This document shows positions 15,855-23,957 of a stretch of 64,000 nt of DNA, in pieces. Position numbers and translations under genes: made by a program. The stretch's first letter is position 1, and every line of letters starts with the position of its first letter. A model generated the notes under the pieces. The model had not been told where the DNA came from, did not search any database, and was given only the letters and a program-made list of their open reading frames with translations. This DNA is from Legionella sp. W10-070 (GTDB taxonomy: Bacteria; Pseudomonadota; Gammaproteobacteria; Legionellales; Legionellaceae), in contig NZ_CAAAJC010000016.1 of the NCBI RefSeq assembly GCF_900640175.1, forward strand, positions 1 through 64,000. The letters are read 5' to 3'.

Positions 15855-17567
15855 TTAATCAGATTGAGTCAAAGGATTAGGTATTGGAATAGAATGGTCT
15901 GTTTTCTTGTTAAGGCGCATCAATAACTGGCATTTCTGTTGCCAGGGAGACGCAAGTAATCGGTTTTGATAGAAAGAAAGTAGCGTTTGGTCGCTATGAG
16001 GCGCAATTGCCGTTAGCAGATGCTGCAACTCATTCCTGAGCAATTGCCATAATTTCCTGGTGCCAAGAAAATGGTGCTGGTTAAGGTAATTGACCCAATG
16101 AGCCAAGTTGTTTTGCAGGTTAGCCTCGACAAATTTGCCGCACAAATCATCCAGGCTATTTGTCATAATGATTGCGCCAGGGGGCAATTCAGGCTTCGAT
16201 TGTGTATCGTATTTTTGATGGATGCAGAGACTGGCATTCTCCAGGTTGCGGATTATTAACGCGGTGGGTTGATTGTTGCTGAGCACCACCAATGTATTCT
16301 GTGGATTGGCTTCAAGCGCGATGCCATAGTGAAGTAATAAGTGTAATTGCGCTGATAATACACAGCGGCAATAGCGGCTGAAATAATCCAGGGGGTCGAT
16401 GTTGCTGGCAGCCATAATTTCGCAGAGCAAGGGCGCATTGGATAAAGGGGAGCGGCTAAAAAGAGCAGCCAACGGGACAATCTGCTGTCCGCCTGCTAAA
16501 TTCAGGGGAGGCTGCTGAATAATTAACCCAGTATCTTGCCGGGATCCTGTCTTGTTCTTAATTCGCAATCCGGCCAAATTGGCAGTAATAAAAAGACTCT
16601 GTTGATAGTGATTATGCTGTTCCAGTAGCTGGTTTAGCCATGCGGATAAAGCGGGAGCAGCATCAATAGACGCTGCTGATACCTTTTGTAAAGTGGAGTC
16701 GCTGTTTATTTCCAGAGAAAGTTTTAAATGACAGCCATTTGATGGCATCAGGGTATGGAGAGACATGGCTGGCTTTGCCAGTTGATGATGAGGCAATAAA
16801 ATCAGCTTTTTACTATCGATGATATCAGTAAAAAAGGGTTGTATTTTGTTACGCCACTGCCATGGGTGAAGTGGAAGGGGGTAAAATTCTTCATGATGAT
16901 GGTGTTTGAAGGCCAGCTTGCTCTGCCACAATTGGTATTCATCAGGAAATTGACTCGCCATTAAATGTTTGTAATGGTTGGCAGAGGTCGAACAGGCATA
17001 GGATTTATGCAGGGCAGCCCAATGCAGGCTCACCTGAGCGTTGAATTGTGGCGAGTATTGTAAAACCTCGCGGCGATTAAACCCGGCCGTTGCCCTGAAA
17101 ACAGGGTAAGCAGCGTGTCCTGTACAGCCCCATTGTTCAAGGAGCTGCGTTATTTCTTCAGGGGAGTTTTGGTTGCATAGCCAGTCCCAAAATCGCTTAA
17201 AACCATTGGCTTCTTTACTTAGTTCCATCTGCCAGCGTTGCTGGTAGGCCTGCGCCATGGCTTCATTAGCAAGCGCTTCATCAAGCTCATGACGCAAGGT
17301 TGCCCAGCGAAAAAAAACAGAGGAGGGTTGAGTATTCTTCATCTGCTCTTCCAGCTGATCGATGAAGTCATGAAGGTGGTGGCTGACTATGGGTTGGGGC
17401 GTTAATTGTTCTCTTTTGCTTGCATCAATTAACCTTCTTAGCAAGTTTTGATGAGCCTGGGCAATGAAGTAGTCAATAGAATGCTGTGAGAGGCCGATGC
17501 CTGTTTCAAACAATAAAAAGCGCAACTGATGGCTCAATTCATTAAAATTGCCGTAAGCCAAGGCCAT
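15855..17567 (-). CDS. frgA: NIS siderophore synthetase, FrgA-like (IucA/IucC family)
   Basis: ATP-dependent carboxylate-amine ligase of the NRPS-independent siderophore type. The 570-residue protein shows the family motifs GHAAYPVFRATAGF near residue 148 (substrate/ATP pocket), PLHPWQW near residue 231, and SLHTLMP with HLKLSLEI near residue 275. In L. pneumophila, frgA is an iron- and Fur-regulated IucA/IucC homologue linked to intracellular growth. The Fur box directly upstream here, the gene size and the neighbours (yhbY, rlmE, hda) support that assignment. No other siderophore gene is adjacent, so its product pathway is unclear. It begins MALAYGN after AGGGAGA. Confidence 0.82.
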   Translation of the reverse strand: MALAYGNFNELSHQLRFLLFETGIGLSQHSIDYFIAQAHQNLLRRLIDASKREQLTPQPIVSHHLHDFIDQLEEQMKNTQPSSVFFRWATLRHELDEALANEAMAQAYQQRWQMELSKEANGFKRFWDWLCNQNSPEEITQLLEQWGCTGHAAYPVFRATAGFNRREVLQYSPQFNAQVSLHWAALHKSYACSTSANHYKHLMASQFPDEYQLWQSKLAFKHHHHEEFYPLPLHPWQWRNKIQPFFTDIIDSKKLILLPHHQLAKPAMSLHTLMPSNGCHLKLSLEINSDSTLQKVSAASIDAAPALSAWLNQLLEQHNHYQQSLFITANLAGLRIKNKTGSRQDTGLIIQQPPLNLAGGQQIVPLAALFSRSPLSNAPLLCEIMAASNIDPLDYFSRYCRCVLSAQLHLLLHYGIALEANPQNTLVVLSNNQPTALIIRNLENASLCIHQKYDTQSKPELPPGAIIMTNSLDDLCGKFVEANLQNNLAHWVNYLNQHHFLGTRKLWQLLRNELQHLLTAIAPHSDQTLLSFYQNRLLASPWQQKCQLLMRLNKKTDHSIPIPNPLTQSD

Positions 17568-17619
17568 ATCTGTCTCCCTTATCGCTTATGCAGGCGAATA
17601 GTACGCTAGTATTATCCTT

Positions 17620-17649
17620 AATATAAATGATAATCATTCTCATTCGCAA
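17620..17649 (-). promoter_or_regulatory. frgA promoter with overlapping Fur box
   Basis: On the minus strand TTGCGA (17649-17644) and TATATT (17625-17620) are separated by 18 bp. The 19-bp stretch 17623-17641 (ATAAATGATAATCATTCTC on the plus strand) matches the Fur consensus at 15 of 19 positions by hand count. It covers the -10 side and spacer, the right place for iron-dependent repression. Confidence 0.72.
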
Positions 17650-17672
17650 GTAAAATTTTAAGTGACAGAAAG

Positions 17673-17839
17673 CTAGAGTCTGTTGACATTTCAACTTAAA
17701 CTGCCCACTTCCCGCGCTTTATGCGCGGGAGCCACGTAAACCACACGAAACCAACCATCCTCTTGACAAGGTTTGAGACTAGATTCCGCGCATAAAGCGC
17801 GGAACGTAGGCTCTGGCTCCAATTGTCAACAAACCCTAG
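17673..17839. repeat. 167-bp palindromic element ending in the DUF3592 stop codon
   Basis: Outer ends are inverted: CTAGAGTCTGTTGACA (17673-17688) against CTAGGGTTTGTTGACA read from the right end (17839 downward). Inside, TTCCCGCGCTTTATGCGCGG and CCGCGCATAAAGCGCGGAA are also inverted to each other. There is no coding capacity. The right end, including CATAAAGCGCGG-A-ACGTAGGC and CAATTGTC, recurs at 108-177. The right CTAG contains the TAG stop codon of the 142-residue gene on the minus strand. Confidence 0.7.
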
Positions 17840-18264
17840 TTGGTTTTTTTACCGGGATAAGAAATATACGCCAGTAAGGTAAGAAATACTGCCGCAATGG
17901 AGATAACGCCAAATCGCAGCCAGCTGATAAGAAAATTCCCCAGGGTGGCATGTTCCAGGTTATGGGGGTGATAAAGTACGTCAACCTGATCGCCAGGCTG
18001 GTAATGGTAAGGAGGATGAAAACCAAACTGGCTGGTGAATACTACCGTTTTCCCTTCTACGGTCTCAAAGCGGACAACAGGGTAGCTTAACATTTCGGCG
18101 CGGTAAATATTATTTTGTGAAGGTTTGACAACAAAGCTGATGATCTCCCCTTGTACCTGGACACTCTTAAGCGTCAAACGCCAGCTTTCAATAAGATAAT
18201 AACCTGCCAGGAGAAAGGTTATTGCACTTGCCAGCATCAGAAGATAGCTTAGTGGTTTCATCAT
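17836..18264 (-). CDS. DUF3592-type membrane protein
   Basis: A 142-residue protein with one N-terminal and one C-terminal transmembrane segment (about residues 8-26 and 112-133). The extracytoplasmic middle domain contains YPVVRFET, the stretch FGFHPPYHYQPGDQVDVLYHP and conserved Tyr/Pro residues. This layout and the GDxVxVLYxPxN stretch match the DUF3592 family, whose function is unknown. It may start at the first or second Met. Its stop codon lies within the terminal bases of the repeat at 17673-17839, so the original C-terminus may have been altered. Confidence 0.75.
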   Translation of the reverse strand: MMKPLSYLLMLASAITFLLAGYYLIESWRLTLKSVQVQGEIISFVVKPSQNNIYRAEMLSYPVVRFETVEGKTVVFTSQFGFHPPYHYQPGDQVDVLYHPHNLEHATLGNFLISWLRFGVISIAAVFLTLLAYISYPGKKTN

Positions 18265-18340
18265 GCCTAATCATCAGGACACATGACTTAATATATAGCA
18301 CATTAAGTCATTTTACTTCGGTGAGATAATAGCGGAGTTA

Positions 18341-18610
18341 TTAATTTTCTTCGTTTTTTCTATAAACCACTATAATGTTGCCAATCAATTGGACCAATTC
18401 TGCACTGAGCTGCTGGCAAAGCTCGTTTGCTATCTGTTGCTTTTCTTCCCGCTCCACCCCGCTAATCTTAATTTTAATCAGCTCATGGGTTGTGAGTGCT
18501 ATGTTCGCTTCTTCTATAATTGCTGGCGTTAATCCTTTTGCGCCTAAAAGAACCACGGGCTTTAAATGATGGGCTTTAGCCTTTAATGTTTGTTTAAATG
18601 AGGTGTCCAT
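18341..18610 (-). CDS. yhbY: ribosome-associated RNA-binding protein YhbY (CRM domain)
   Basis: Single CRM-domain protein of 89 residues, associated with 50S assembly in E. coli. It contains LKAKAHHLKPVVLLGAKGLT (the GxxG RNA-binding loop is GAKG) and the HELIKIKISG strand. I placed the start at 18610 (MDTSFKQTLKA) because the family begins here; a longer frame to 18751 would overlap the divergent rlmE gene. No strong ribosome-binding site is visible. Divergence from rlmE is the usual arrangement in gammaproteobacteria. Confidence 0.88.
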   Translation of the reverse strand: MDTSFKQTLKAKAHHLKPVVLLGAKGLTPAIIEEANIALTTHELIKIKISGVEREEKQQIANELCQQLSAELVQLIGNIIVVYRKNEEN

Positions 18611-18709
18611 AGGAATATTATTAATTAAATGGCAAATTATTGCACGTTTTGCTGGGAATAGGTAGTAAATTTCAGTATGATAGCCTAATTCTTTTATTGG
18701 AAATAAGGT

Positions 18710-19330
18710 ATGCCTCGTTCCAAGAGTAGCAAGCGGTGGTTGAAAGAGCATTTTGATGACGCCTTCGTAAAAAAGGCGCAGACCGAAGGCTATCGCAGCA
18801 GGGCGGTATACAAGCTAAAGGAAGTGGACGAGAAAGAGCATTTATTACGGCCTGATATCACGGTGGTGGATTTAGGGGCAGCTCCTGGCGGTTGGACACA
18901 ATATGTTGCTGAAAAACTGGAAGGACGCGGCACGATTATTGCTCTTGACATACTGCCAATGGATGCATTAGCTGGTGTTGAATTTATTCAGGGGGATTTC
19001 CGTGAACAGGATGTCCTGGAAAAACTGCTGAATTTGATTCCCGAACATGGCGTGGACTTGCTTTTATCCGATATGGCCCCAAATATGAGTGGTTCGGCAG
19101 CAATTGATATTCCCCGCGCGATGTATCTGGCAGAACTTGCCTTTGATTTTGGCGCCAAAATGCTAAAGCCAGGAGGGACTTTGTTTATGAAAGTTTTTCA
19201 CGGGGTGGGGTTTGATGAGTTGGTTAAGCAGGCTCGCTTACAGTTTGGCAAGGTTGTCATCCGTAAGCCCCAGGCTTCCCGTTCTCGCTCGCGAGAAACC
19301 TATTTGCTGGCGAAGGACTATAATTTATAG
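18710..19330 (+). CDS. rlmE: 23S rRNA (uridine-2552) 2'-O-methyltransferase
   Basis: SAM-dependent methyltransferase (FtsJ/RrmJ) that modifies U2552 in the A-loop during late 50S assembly. The 206-residue protein shows YKLKEVDEK with the first catalytic Lys near residue 38, the SAM loop VVDLGAAPGGWTQ near residue 55, DMAPNMSG with the catalytic Asp near residue 124, KVFHG and the final SRSRETYLLA Glu. Together these give the K-D-K-E tetrad. First gene of rlmE-ftsH, 58 bp before ftsH. Confidence 0.95.
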   Translation: MPRSKSSKRWLKEHFDDAFVKKAQTEGYRSRAVYKLKEVDEKEHLLRPDITVVDLGAAPGGWTQYVAEKLEGRGTIIALDILPMDALAGVEFIQGDFREQDVLEKLLNLIPEHGVDLLLSDMAPNMSGSAAIDIPRAMYLAELAFDFGAKMLKPGGTLFMKVFHGVGFDELVKQARLQFGKVVIRKPQASRSRSRETYLLAKDYNL

Positions 19331-19388
19331 TAATTTAATTAATCGTTCTAACGTCGTATAAATACGTCATAATTTTGAGGTTAATGCT

Positions 19389-21314
19389 TTGAACGACATG
19401 GTAAAAAATTTATTTTTGTGGCTGATTATAGCAATCGTGCTGGTTTCGGTGTTCAGTAATTTTGGCCCTCGCCACACGACTGCGGAAAAAATATCTTACA
19501 GCCAATTCTTGAAAGAAGTTGATCAAGGCATGGTTAGCTCGGTGACTATTGAGGATAACAAGGTCATTAAGGGGGCGATGAAAAATAACCATCGATTTGT
19601 CACCTACATGCCGATGCAGGATGAAGCCCTGCTGGGTGAATTATTAAAAAATAAAGTAGATATCAGCGGACAGGAAAAACAGCAGGAAAGCTTCCTGTTG
19701 CATCTTTTCATCAATTGGTTCCCGATGCTACTTTTGATTGGTGTGTGGATATTCTTTATGCGGCAGATGCAAGGCGGCGGCGGCCGTGGTGCCATGTCGT
19801 TTGGCCGTTCCCGCGCGCGCTTGCTTGGTGAGGATCAGGTAAAGGTCACTTTTGCTGATGTAGCCGGTGCTGATGAAGCCAAGGAAGAAGTCAAGGAACT
19901 TGTCGATTTCTTGCGTGACCCCTCCAAATTCCAGAATCTTGGCGGCCGTATCCCTCGTGGTGTTTTATTGGTGGGGCCTCCTGGAACCGGTAAGACGTTG
20001 CTGGCCAGGGCGGTTGCAGGTGAAGCCAAAGTTCCCTTTTTTACTATCTCCGGCTCCGATTTTGTTGAAATGTTTGTCGGTGTGGGGGCCTCTCGTGTCC
20101 GCGATATGTTTGAGCAGGCTAAAAAGCACGCACCTTGCATCATCTTTATCGATGAAATCGATGCTGTAGGCAGGCATCGTGGCGCTGGTTTAGGCGGCGG
20201 TCATGACGAGCGGGAACAGACATTAAACCAATTGCTGGTTGAGATGGATGGCTTTGAAGGAAATGAAGGCGTAATTGTTATATCAGCAACGAACCGCCCG
20301 GATGTGCTTGATCCGGCGTTATTGCGCCCTGGCCGTTTTGATCGCCAGGTTGTTGTACCTTTACCCGATATTCGTGGCCGCGAACAGATCCTAAAGGTCC
20401 ACTTAAAGAAAGTTCCCATTGAGCGAGATGTTGAAGTGCTGCCGATTGCTCGGGGAACTCCAGGTTTTTCTGGCGCCGATTTGGCTAACCTTGTGAATGA
20501 GGCTGCTCTGTTTGCAGCGCGCGCAAACAAACGCAAAGTGGGGATGATTGAGCTTGATAAGGCGAAAGATAAGATCATGATGGGAGCGGAGCGCCGCTCC
20601 ATGGTGATGGATGAGAATGAGAAAAAGCTGACCGCTTACCATGAAGCAGGTCACGCCATTGTTGGACTGTCTGTCCCTGAGCATGATCCGGTGTATAAGG
20701 TTACTATTATTCCGCGTGGCCGCGCTTTGGGGGTAACCATGTTCTTGCCGGAGCAAGACCGCTATAGCCATAGCAAGCGGCGCTTGGAAAGCCAGTTGTC
20801 AAGTTTATTTGGTGGTCGTATTGCCGAAGAGATCATCTTTGGTGCTGAAAGTGTAACTACTGGTGCATCCAACGATATTACACGGGCAACGGAAATCGCA
20901 CGGAAGATGGTTACAACCTGGGGCTTGTCAAGCCTTGGTCCACTTACTTTTGGCGAAGAACAAGGCGAGGTGTTTTTGGGAAGGTCAGTGAGTCAGCATA
21001 AGGAGATCTCTGATAGAACGGCTCAGCAGATTGATGAAGAAGTCAGACAGATTATTGACAGAAACTACCAGCGTGCAAAAGAAATCTTGCTTGCAAATAT
21101 GGAGAAACTGCATCTGATGGCTGAGAGCTTGATTAAGTATGAAACCATCGATGCCAGGCAGATCCAGCAAATCATGTCAGATCAGGAGCCTTCACCACCG
21201 GAGGGTTGGGAAGCGGCAAAGACAATGACAGATAAAGATAAAAAAGGCGGGGATGCAACGCCAAAAACAATTAATGGCAAACCAGTCGATGACTCTGCAG
21301 GTGGCCAGGTCTGA
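19389..21314 (+). CDS. ftsH: ATP-dependent zinc metalloprotease FtsH
   Basis: Membrane-anchored AAA+ protease that degrades LpxC, SecY and damaged membrane proteins. It has two transmembrane segments (about residues 6-24 and 105-125) flanking a periplasmic domain, then Walker A GPPGTGKT near residue 196, Walker B IIFIDEID, and the zinc motif HEAGH at 418-422. I kept the TTG start at 19389 because GAGG stands 8 bp upstream; the ATG at 19398 is too far from it. The 641-residue length is normal. The tail ([20 protein letters not shown]) is hydrophilic and variable in the family. Confidence 0.96.
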   Translation: MNDMVKNLFLWLIIAIVLVSVFSNFGPRHTTAEKISYSQFLKEVDQGMVSSVTIEDNKVIKGAMKNNHRFVTYMPMQDEALLGELLKNKVDISGQEKQQESFLLHLFINWFPMLLLIGVWIFFMRQMQGGGGRGAMSFGRSRARLLGEDQVKVTFADVAGADEAKEEVKELVDFLRDPSKFQNLGGRIPRGVLLVGPPGTGKTLLARAVAGEAKVPFFTISGSDFVEMFVGVGASRVRDMFEQAKKHAPCIIFIDEIDAVGRHRGAGLGGGHDEREQTLNQLLVEMDGFEGNEGVIVISATNRPDVLDPALLRPGRFDRQVVVPLPDIRGREQILKVHLKKVPIERDVEVLPIARGTPGFSGADLANLVNEAALFAARANKRKVGMIELDKAKDKIMMGAERRSMVMDENEKKLTAYHEAGHAIVGLSVPEHDPVYKVTIIPRGRALGVTMFLPEQDRYSHSKRRLESQLSSLFGGRIAEEIIFGAESVTTGASNDITRATEIARKMVTTWGLSSLGPLTFGEEQGEVFLGRSVSQHKEISDRTAQQIDEEVRQIIDRNYQRAKEILLANMEKLHLMAESLIKYETIDARQIQQIMSDQEPSPPEGWEAAKTMTDKDKKGGDATPKTINGKPVDDSAGGQV

Positions 21315-21384
21315 TTTTCATTCCCGGCTGTGAAGCTCCATCTGCTGGCTCCTCACTGGGAACCATACCAACCAGATGTAAATT

Positions 21385-22245
21385 ATGAATAATGAACAGT
21401 TTGAGCGGTGGCGCAGGTCTTACAGTCGGCCTGATGCCATCCATCCTCGGCCGTTAATCATGGGTGTACTCAATGTGACGCCTGATTCCTTCTCAGATGG
21501 TGGTTTTTATTTTGACACAGGACGTGCTGTAGATCATGCGCTTGAGATGGTTGCCAAAGGAGCTGATATTATTGATATTGGCGGGGAGTCTTCCAAACCG
21601 GGGGCCCTGCCAGTTGCCCCTGAAGAAGAATTATCCAGAGTTATCCCGGTTATTCAGGCATTAATGGCAGAAAAAGAAATCTGCATTTCAATTGATACGA
21701 CAAAACCGCTGGTCATGCAGGAAGCAGTGGCCGTTGGCGCGGCTATGATTAACGATATTTCTGCACTGGCTACTGAGGATGCCTTGTATCATGCTGCGCA
21801 GTTAAATGTTCCCGTTTGCTTAATGCACATGCAAGGCGAGCCTGGGACAATGCAGGATGCGCCTTGCTATGTCAACGATGTGGTTGATGAGATTAATGAT
21901 TTTTTTCAACAGAAAATAGCAGCTTGCCTTGCTGCCGGGATAAAATCGGAAAACCTTATTCTTGATCCGGGCTTTGGCTTTGGCAAGACAGTGGCGCATA
22001 ATTTGCGCTTGGTAAAGCAATTCGATAAATTCCATCAACATCAGTTGCCGCTTATGATTGGTGCATCCCGTAAAAGCACTATCGGGAAGATATTGAATAA
22101 ACCAACAGAGCAGCGATTGTCAGGCGGCTTGGCGATTGGCTTGTATACCGCTTTAAAAGGCGTGGCAATTATTAGAACCCATGATGTGGAGGAGACTCAT
22201 CAGGTTTTGACAATATTGCAAGCAATAAATAACGCACTCTTTTAA
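21385..22245 (+). CDS. folP: dihydropteroate synthase
   Basis: Condenses p-aminobenzoate with the pterin diphosphate in folate synthesis; the sulfonamide target. The 286-residue TIM-barrel protein shows the two family signatures MGVLNVTPDSFSDGG near residue 26 and GADIIDIGGESSKPGA near residue 58, with the DPGFGFGK phosphate-binding stretch near residue 193 and GASRKS. It follows ftsH by 70 bp and precedes glmM, the common gammaproteobacterial order. The gap to glmM is filled by an inserted inverted-repeat element. Confidence 0.95.
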   Translation: MNNEQFERWRRSYSRPDAIHPRPLIMGVLNVTPDSFSDGGFYFDTGRAVDHALEMVAKGADIIDIGGESSKPGALPVAPEEELSRVIPVIQALMAEKEICISIDTTKPLVMQEAVAVGAAMINDISALATEDALYHAAQLNVPVCLMHMQGEPGTMQDAPCYVNDVVDEINDFFQQKIAACLAAGIKSENLILDPGFGFGKTVAHNLRLVKQFDKFHQHQLPLMIGASRKSTIGKILNKPTEQRLSGGLAIGLYTALKGVAIIRTHDVEETHQVLTILQAINNALF

Positions 22246-22297
22246 TTGCTTGGATTGTATCTCAGCACTGAAATTATTGAAAAAGATGATAGAACAA

Positions 22298-22406
22298 AGG
22301 GTGTGATAAAAACTGCGGTTTTTCCTTAAAAGTGGTAGCCCGGATTCGCTGGCGCTCCATCCAGGCTACCACTAATTAACACCAACCGCATTTTTAATCG
22401 CACCCT
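22298..22406. mobile_element. 109-bp MITE-like element flanked by a direct repeat
   Basis: The ends AGGGTGTGATAAAAACTGCGG (22298-22318) and the inverted CCGCATTTTTAATCGCACCC plus T (22386-22406) form imperfect terminal inverted repeats. Inside is a strong hairpin with arms GTGGTAGCCCGGAT and ATCCAGGCTACCAC, a REP-like core. AGAACAAAG occurs on both sides (22291-22299 and 22407-22415). This fits a target duplication of 7 bp, or 9 if two bases of the left end are counted. No transposase is encoded. It lies between folP and glmM, ending just before the glmM ribosome-binding site. Confidence 0.8.
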
Positions 22407-22426
22407 AGAACAAAGAGGAATAACGG

Positions 22427-23779
22427 ATGAGTCAACGGAAATATTTTGGTACCGATGGGATTCGTGGTCGGGTCGGATTATCCCATATTAATCCCGAATT
22501 TATGTTAAAACTGGGGTGGGCGCTAGGGCGTGTAATAATTGCCAATGGCGAGCATAAAAAGGTGGTCATTGGTAAAGATACCCGTGTTTCTGGTTATATG
22601 CTGGAATCAGCACTGGAGGCGGGTCTTGCTGCTGCCGGAATCCATGTTAACTTATTGGGACCAATGCCAACACCGGGTATTGCCTATCTTACTCAAACGC
22701 TGCGTGCAGGCGCTGGTATAGTGATTAGTGCATCCCATAATTTATTTGAAGATAATGGGATTAAATTTTTCTCTGCCGAGGGAAGTAAGTTTCCTGATGA
22801 ATTGGAACTGGCAATAGAGGCAGAAATGGAGAAGCCGCTGGAGGTTGTTTCTTCAGCGCGGTTAGGAAAGGCTACCCGTATTAACGATGCATCAGGTCGT
22901 TATATTGAATTCTGTAAATCAACCATTGCCTCGTTAACCCGGTTGACCGGCCTTAAGGTGGTTGTGGATTGCGCTAACGGGGCAACCTACCATATTGCCC
23001 CTAATGTTTTTACCGAGCTGGGCGCTGATGTAACCGCCATAGGTAATAAACCTGATGGTTTTAATATCAATGGACAGTGTGGCTCAACAGCACCTGAAGC
23101 CCTATGCCGGCAAGTCCTGAGAAGCGGTGCAGATGTGGGGGTGGCGTTGGATGGGGATGGTGATAGGCTCATTCTTGTTGATTCCTCAGGCAATGTTATC
23201 AATGGCGATCAAATCCTTTATATCATTGCCAAGGATCGGCAAGACAATGGTTTGCTGCAGGGAGGCGTGGTTGGCACATTAATGAGTAATTACGGATTGG
23301 AAAAGGGAATGAACCTGCTTGGTGTTCCTTTTATGCGCACCAAAGTTGGTGACCGCTACGTCCTGGACGCGTTAAAGAAGCAAGGCTGGAAGCTTGGAGG
23401 CGAATCCTCAGGGCATATCGTTTGTCTTGATAAAACCACAACCGGCGATGGCATCATTGCTGCATTGCAAGTTCTGAATTGCATGGTAAAACAAGGGAAA
23501 ACGTTACAGCAATTAGTGGAAGGGATCAGTTTGTTGCCGCAAACATTAATTAATGTAAAAACAAACTTTGCACAGCAGCTTGTTGCAAACCCGAAAGTTA
23601 TTGAAATGGTAGCTGCCTTAAACAATGAGTTGCGCGGCGAAGGACGTGTTTTGTTGCGCCCTTCCGGAACGGAGCCATTATTAAGAGTTATGGTCGAGGG
23701 CAAAGAGAGTAAGGCAGTAGAATCGCATGCCCAACAGTTGAGTGCAGAAATAATCCATCTTGAAAAGCAATATCTTTGA
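22427..23779 (+). CDS. glmM: phosphoglucosamine mutase
   Basis: Interconverts glucosamine-6-phosphate and glucosamine-1-phosphate for peptidoglycan and LPS precursors. The 450-residue phosphohexomutase has [10 protein letters not shown] at the N-terminus, the phospho-serine loop ISASHN (Ser103), the metal site DGDGDR near residue 242, the sugar loop GGESSGH and the phosphate-binding [11 protein letters not shown] near the C-terminus. AGAGGAA at 22414-22420 lies immediately after the inserted repeat element, so the element has entered the leader without removing the ribosome-binding site. Confidence 0.96.
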   Translation: MSQRKYFGTDGIRGRVGLSHINPEFMLKLGWALGRVIIANGEHKKVVIGKDTRVSGYMLESALEAGLAAAGIHVNLLGPMPTPGIAYLTQTLRAGAGIVISASHNLFEDNGIKFFSAEGSKFPDELELAIEAEMEKPLEVVSSARLGKATRINDASGRYIEFCKSTIASLTRLTGLKVVVDCANGATYHIAPNVFTELGADVTAIGNKPDGFNINGQCGSTAPEALCRQVLRSGADVGVALDGDGDRLILVDSSGNVINGDQILYIIAKDRQDNGLLQGGVVGTLMSNYGLEKGMNLLGVPFMRTKVGDRYVLDALKKQGWKLGGESSGHIVCLDKTTTGDGIIAALQVLNCMVKQGKTLQQLVEGISLLPQTLINVKTNFAQQLVANPKVIEMVAALNNELRGEGRVLLRPSGTEPLLRVMVEGKESKAVESHAQQLSAEIIHLEKQYL

Positions 23780-23957
23780 GCAAGGTCATTGCTTTTCCCT
23801 TGTATCCACAGAAACCTGTTGCAGGCAGCAAAGGAGCTACAGGCAGGCTGGGCTGTAACGCCCGGCAAATAGCCAGGAACAGAAAAAAATGCAGAAGCTT
23901 TACAGCCTCAGCCTATGTTTAATTGCACAGGTTCACAGCGCAGTCTGGTTATAGCTA

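Noticed and set aside
23356..23868. 170-codon ORF antisense to glmM
   Set aside because: Shadow frame over the conserved C-terminal part of glmM.
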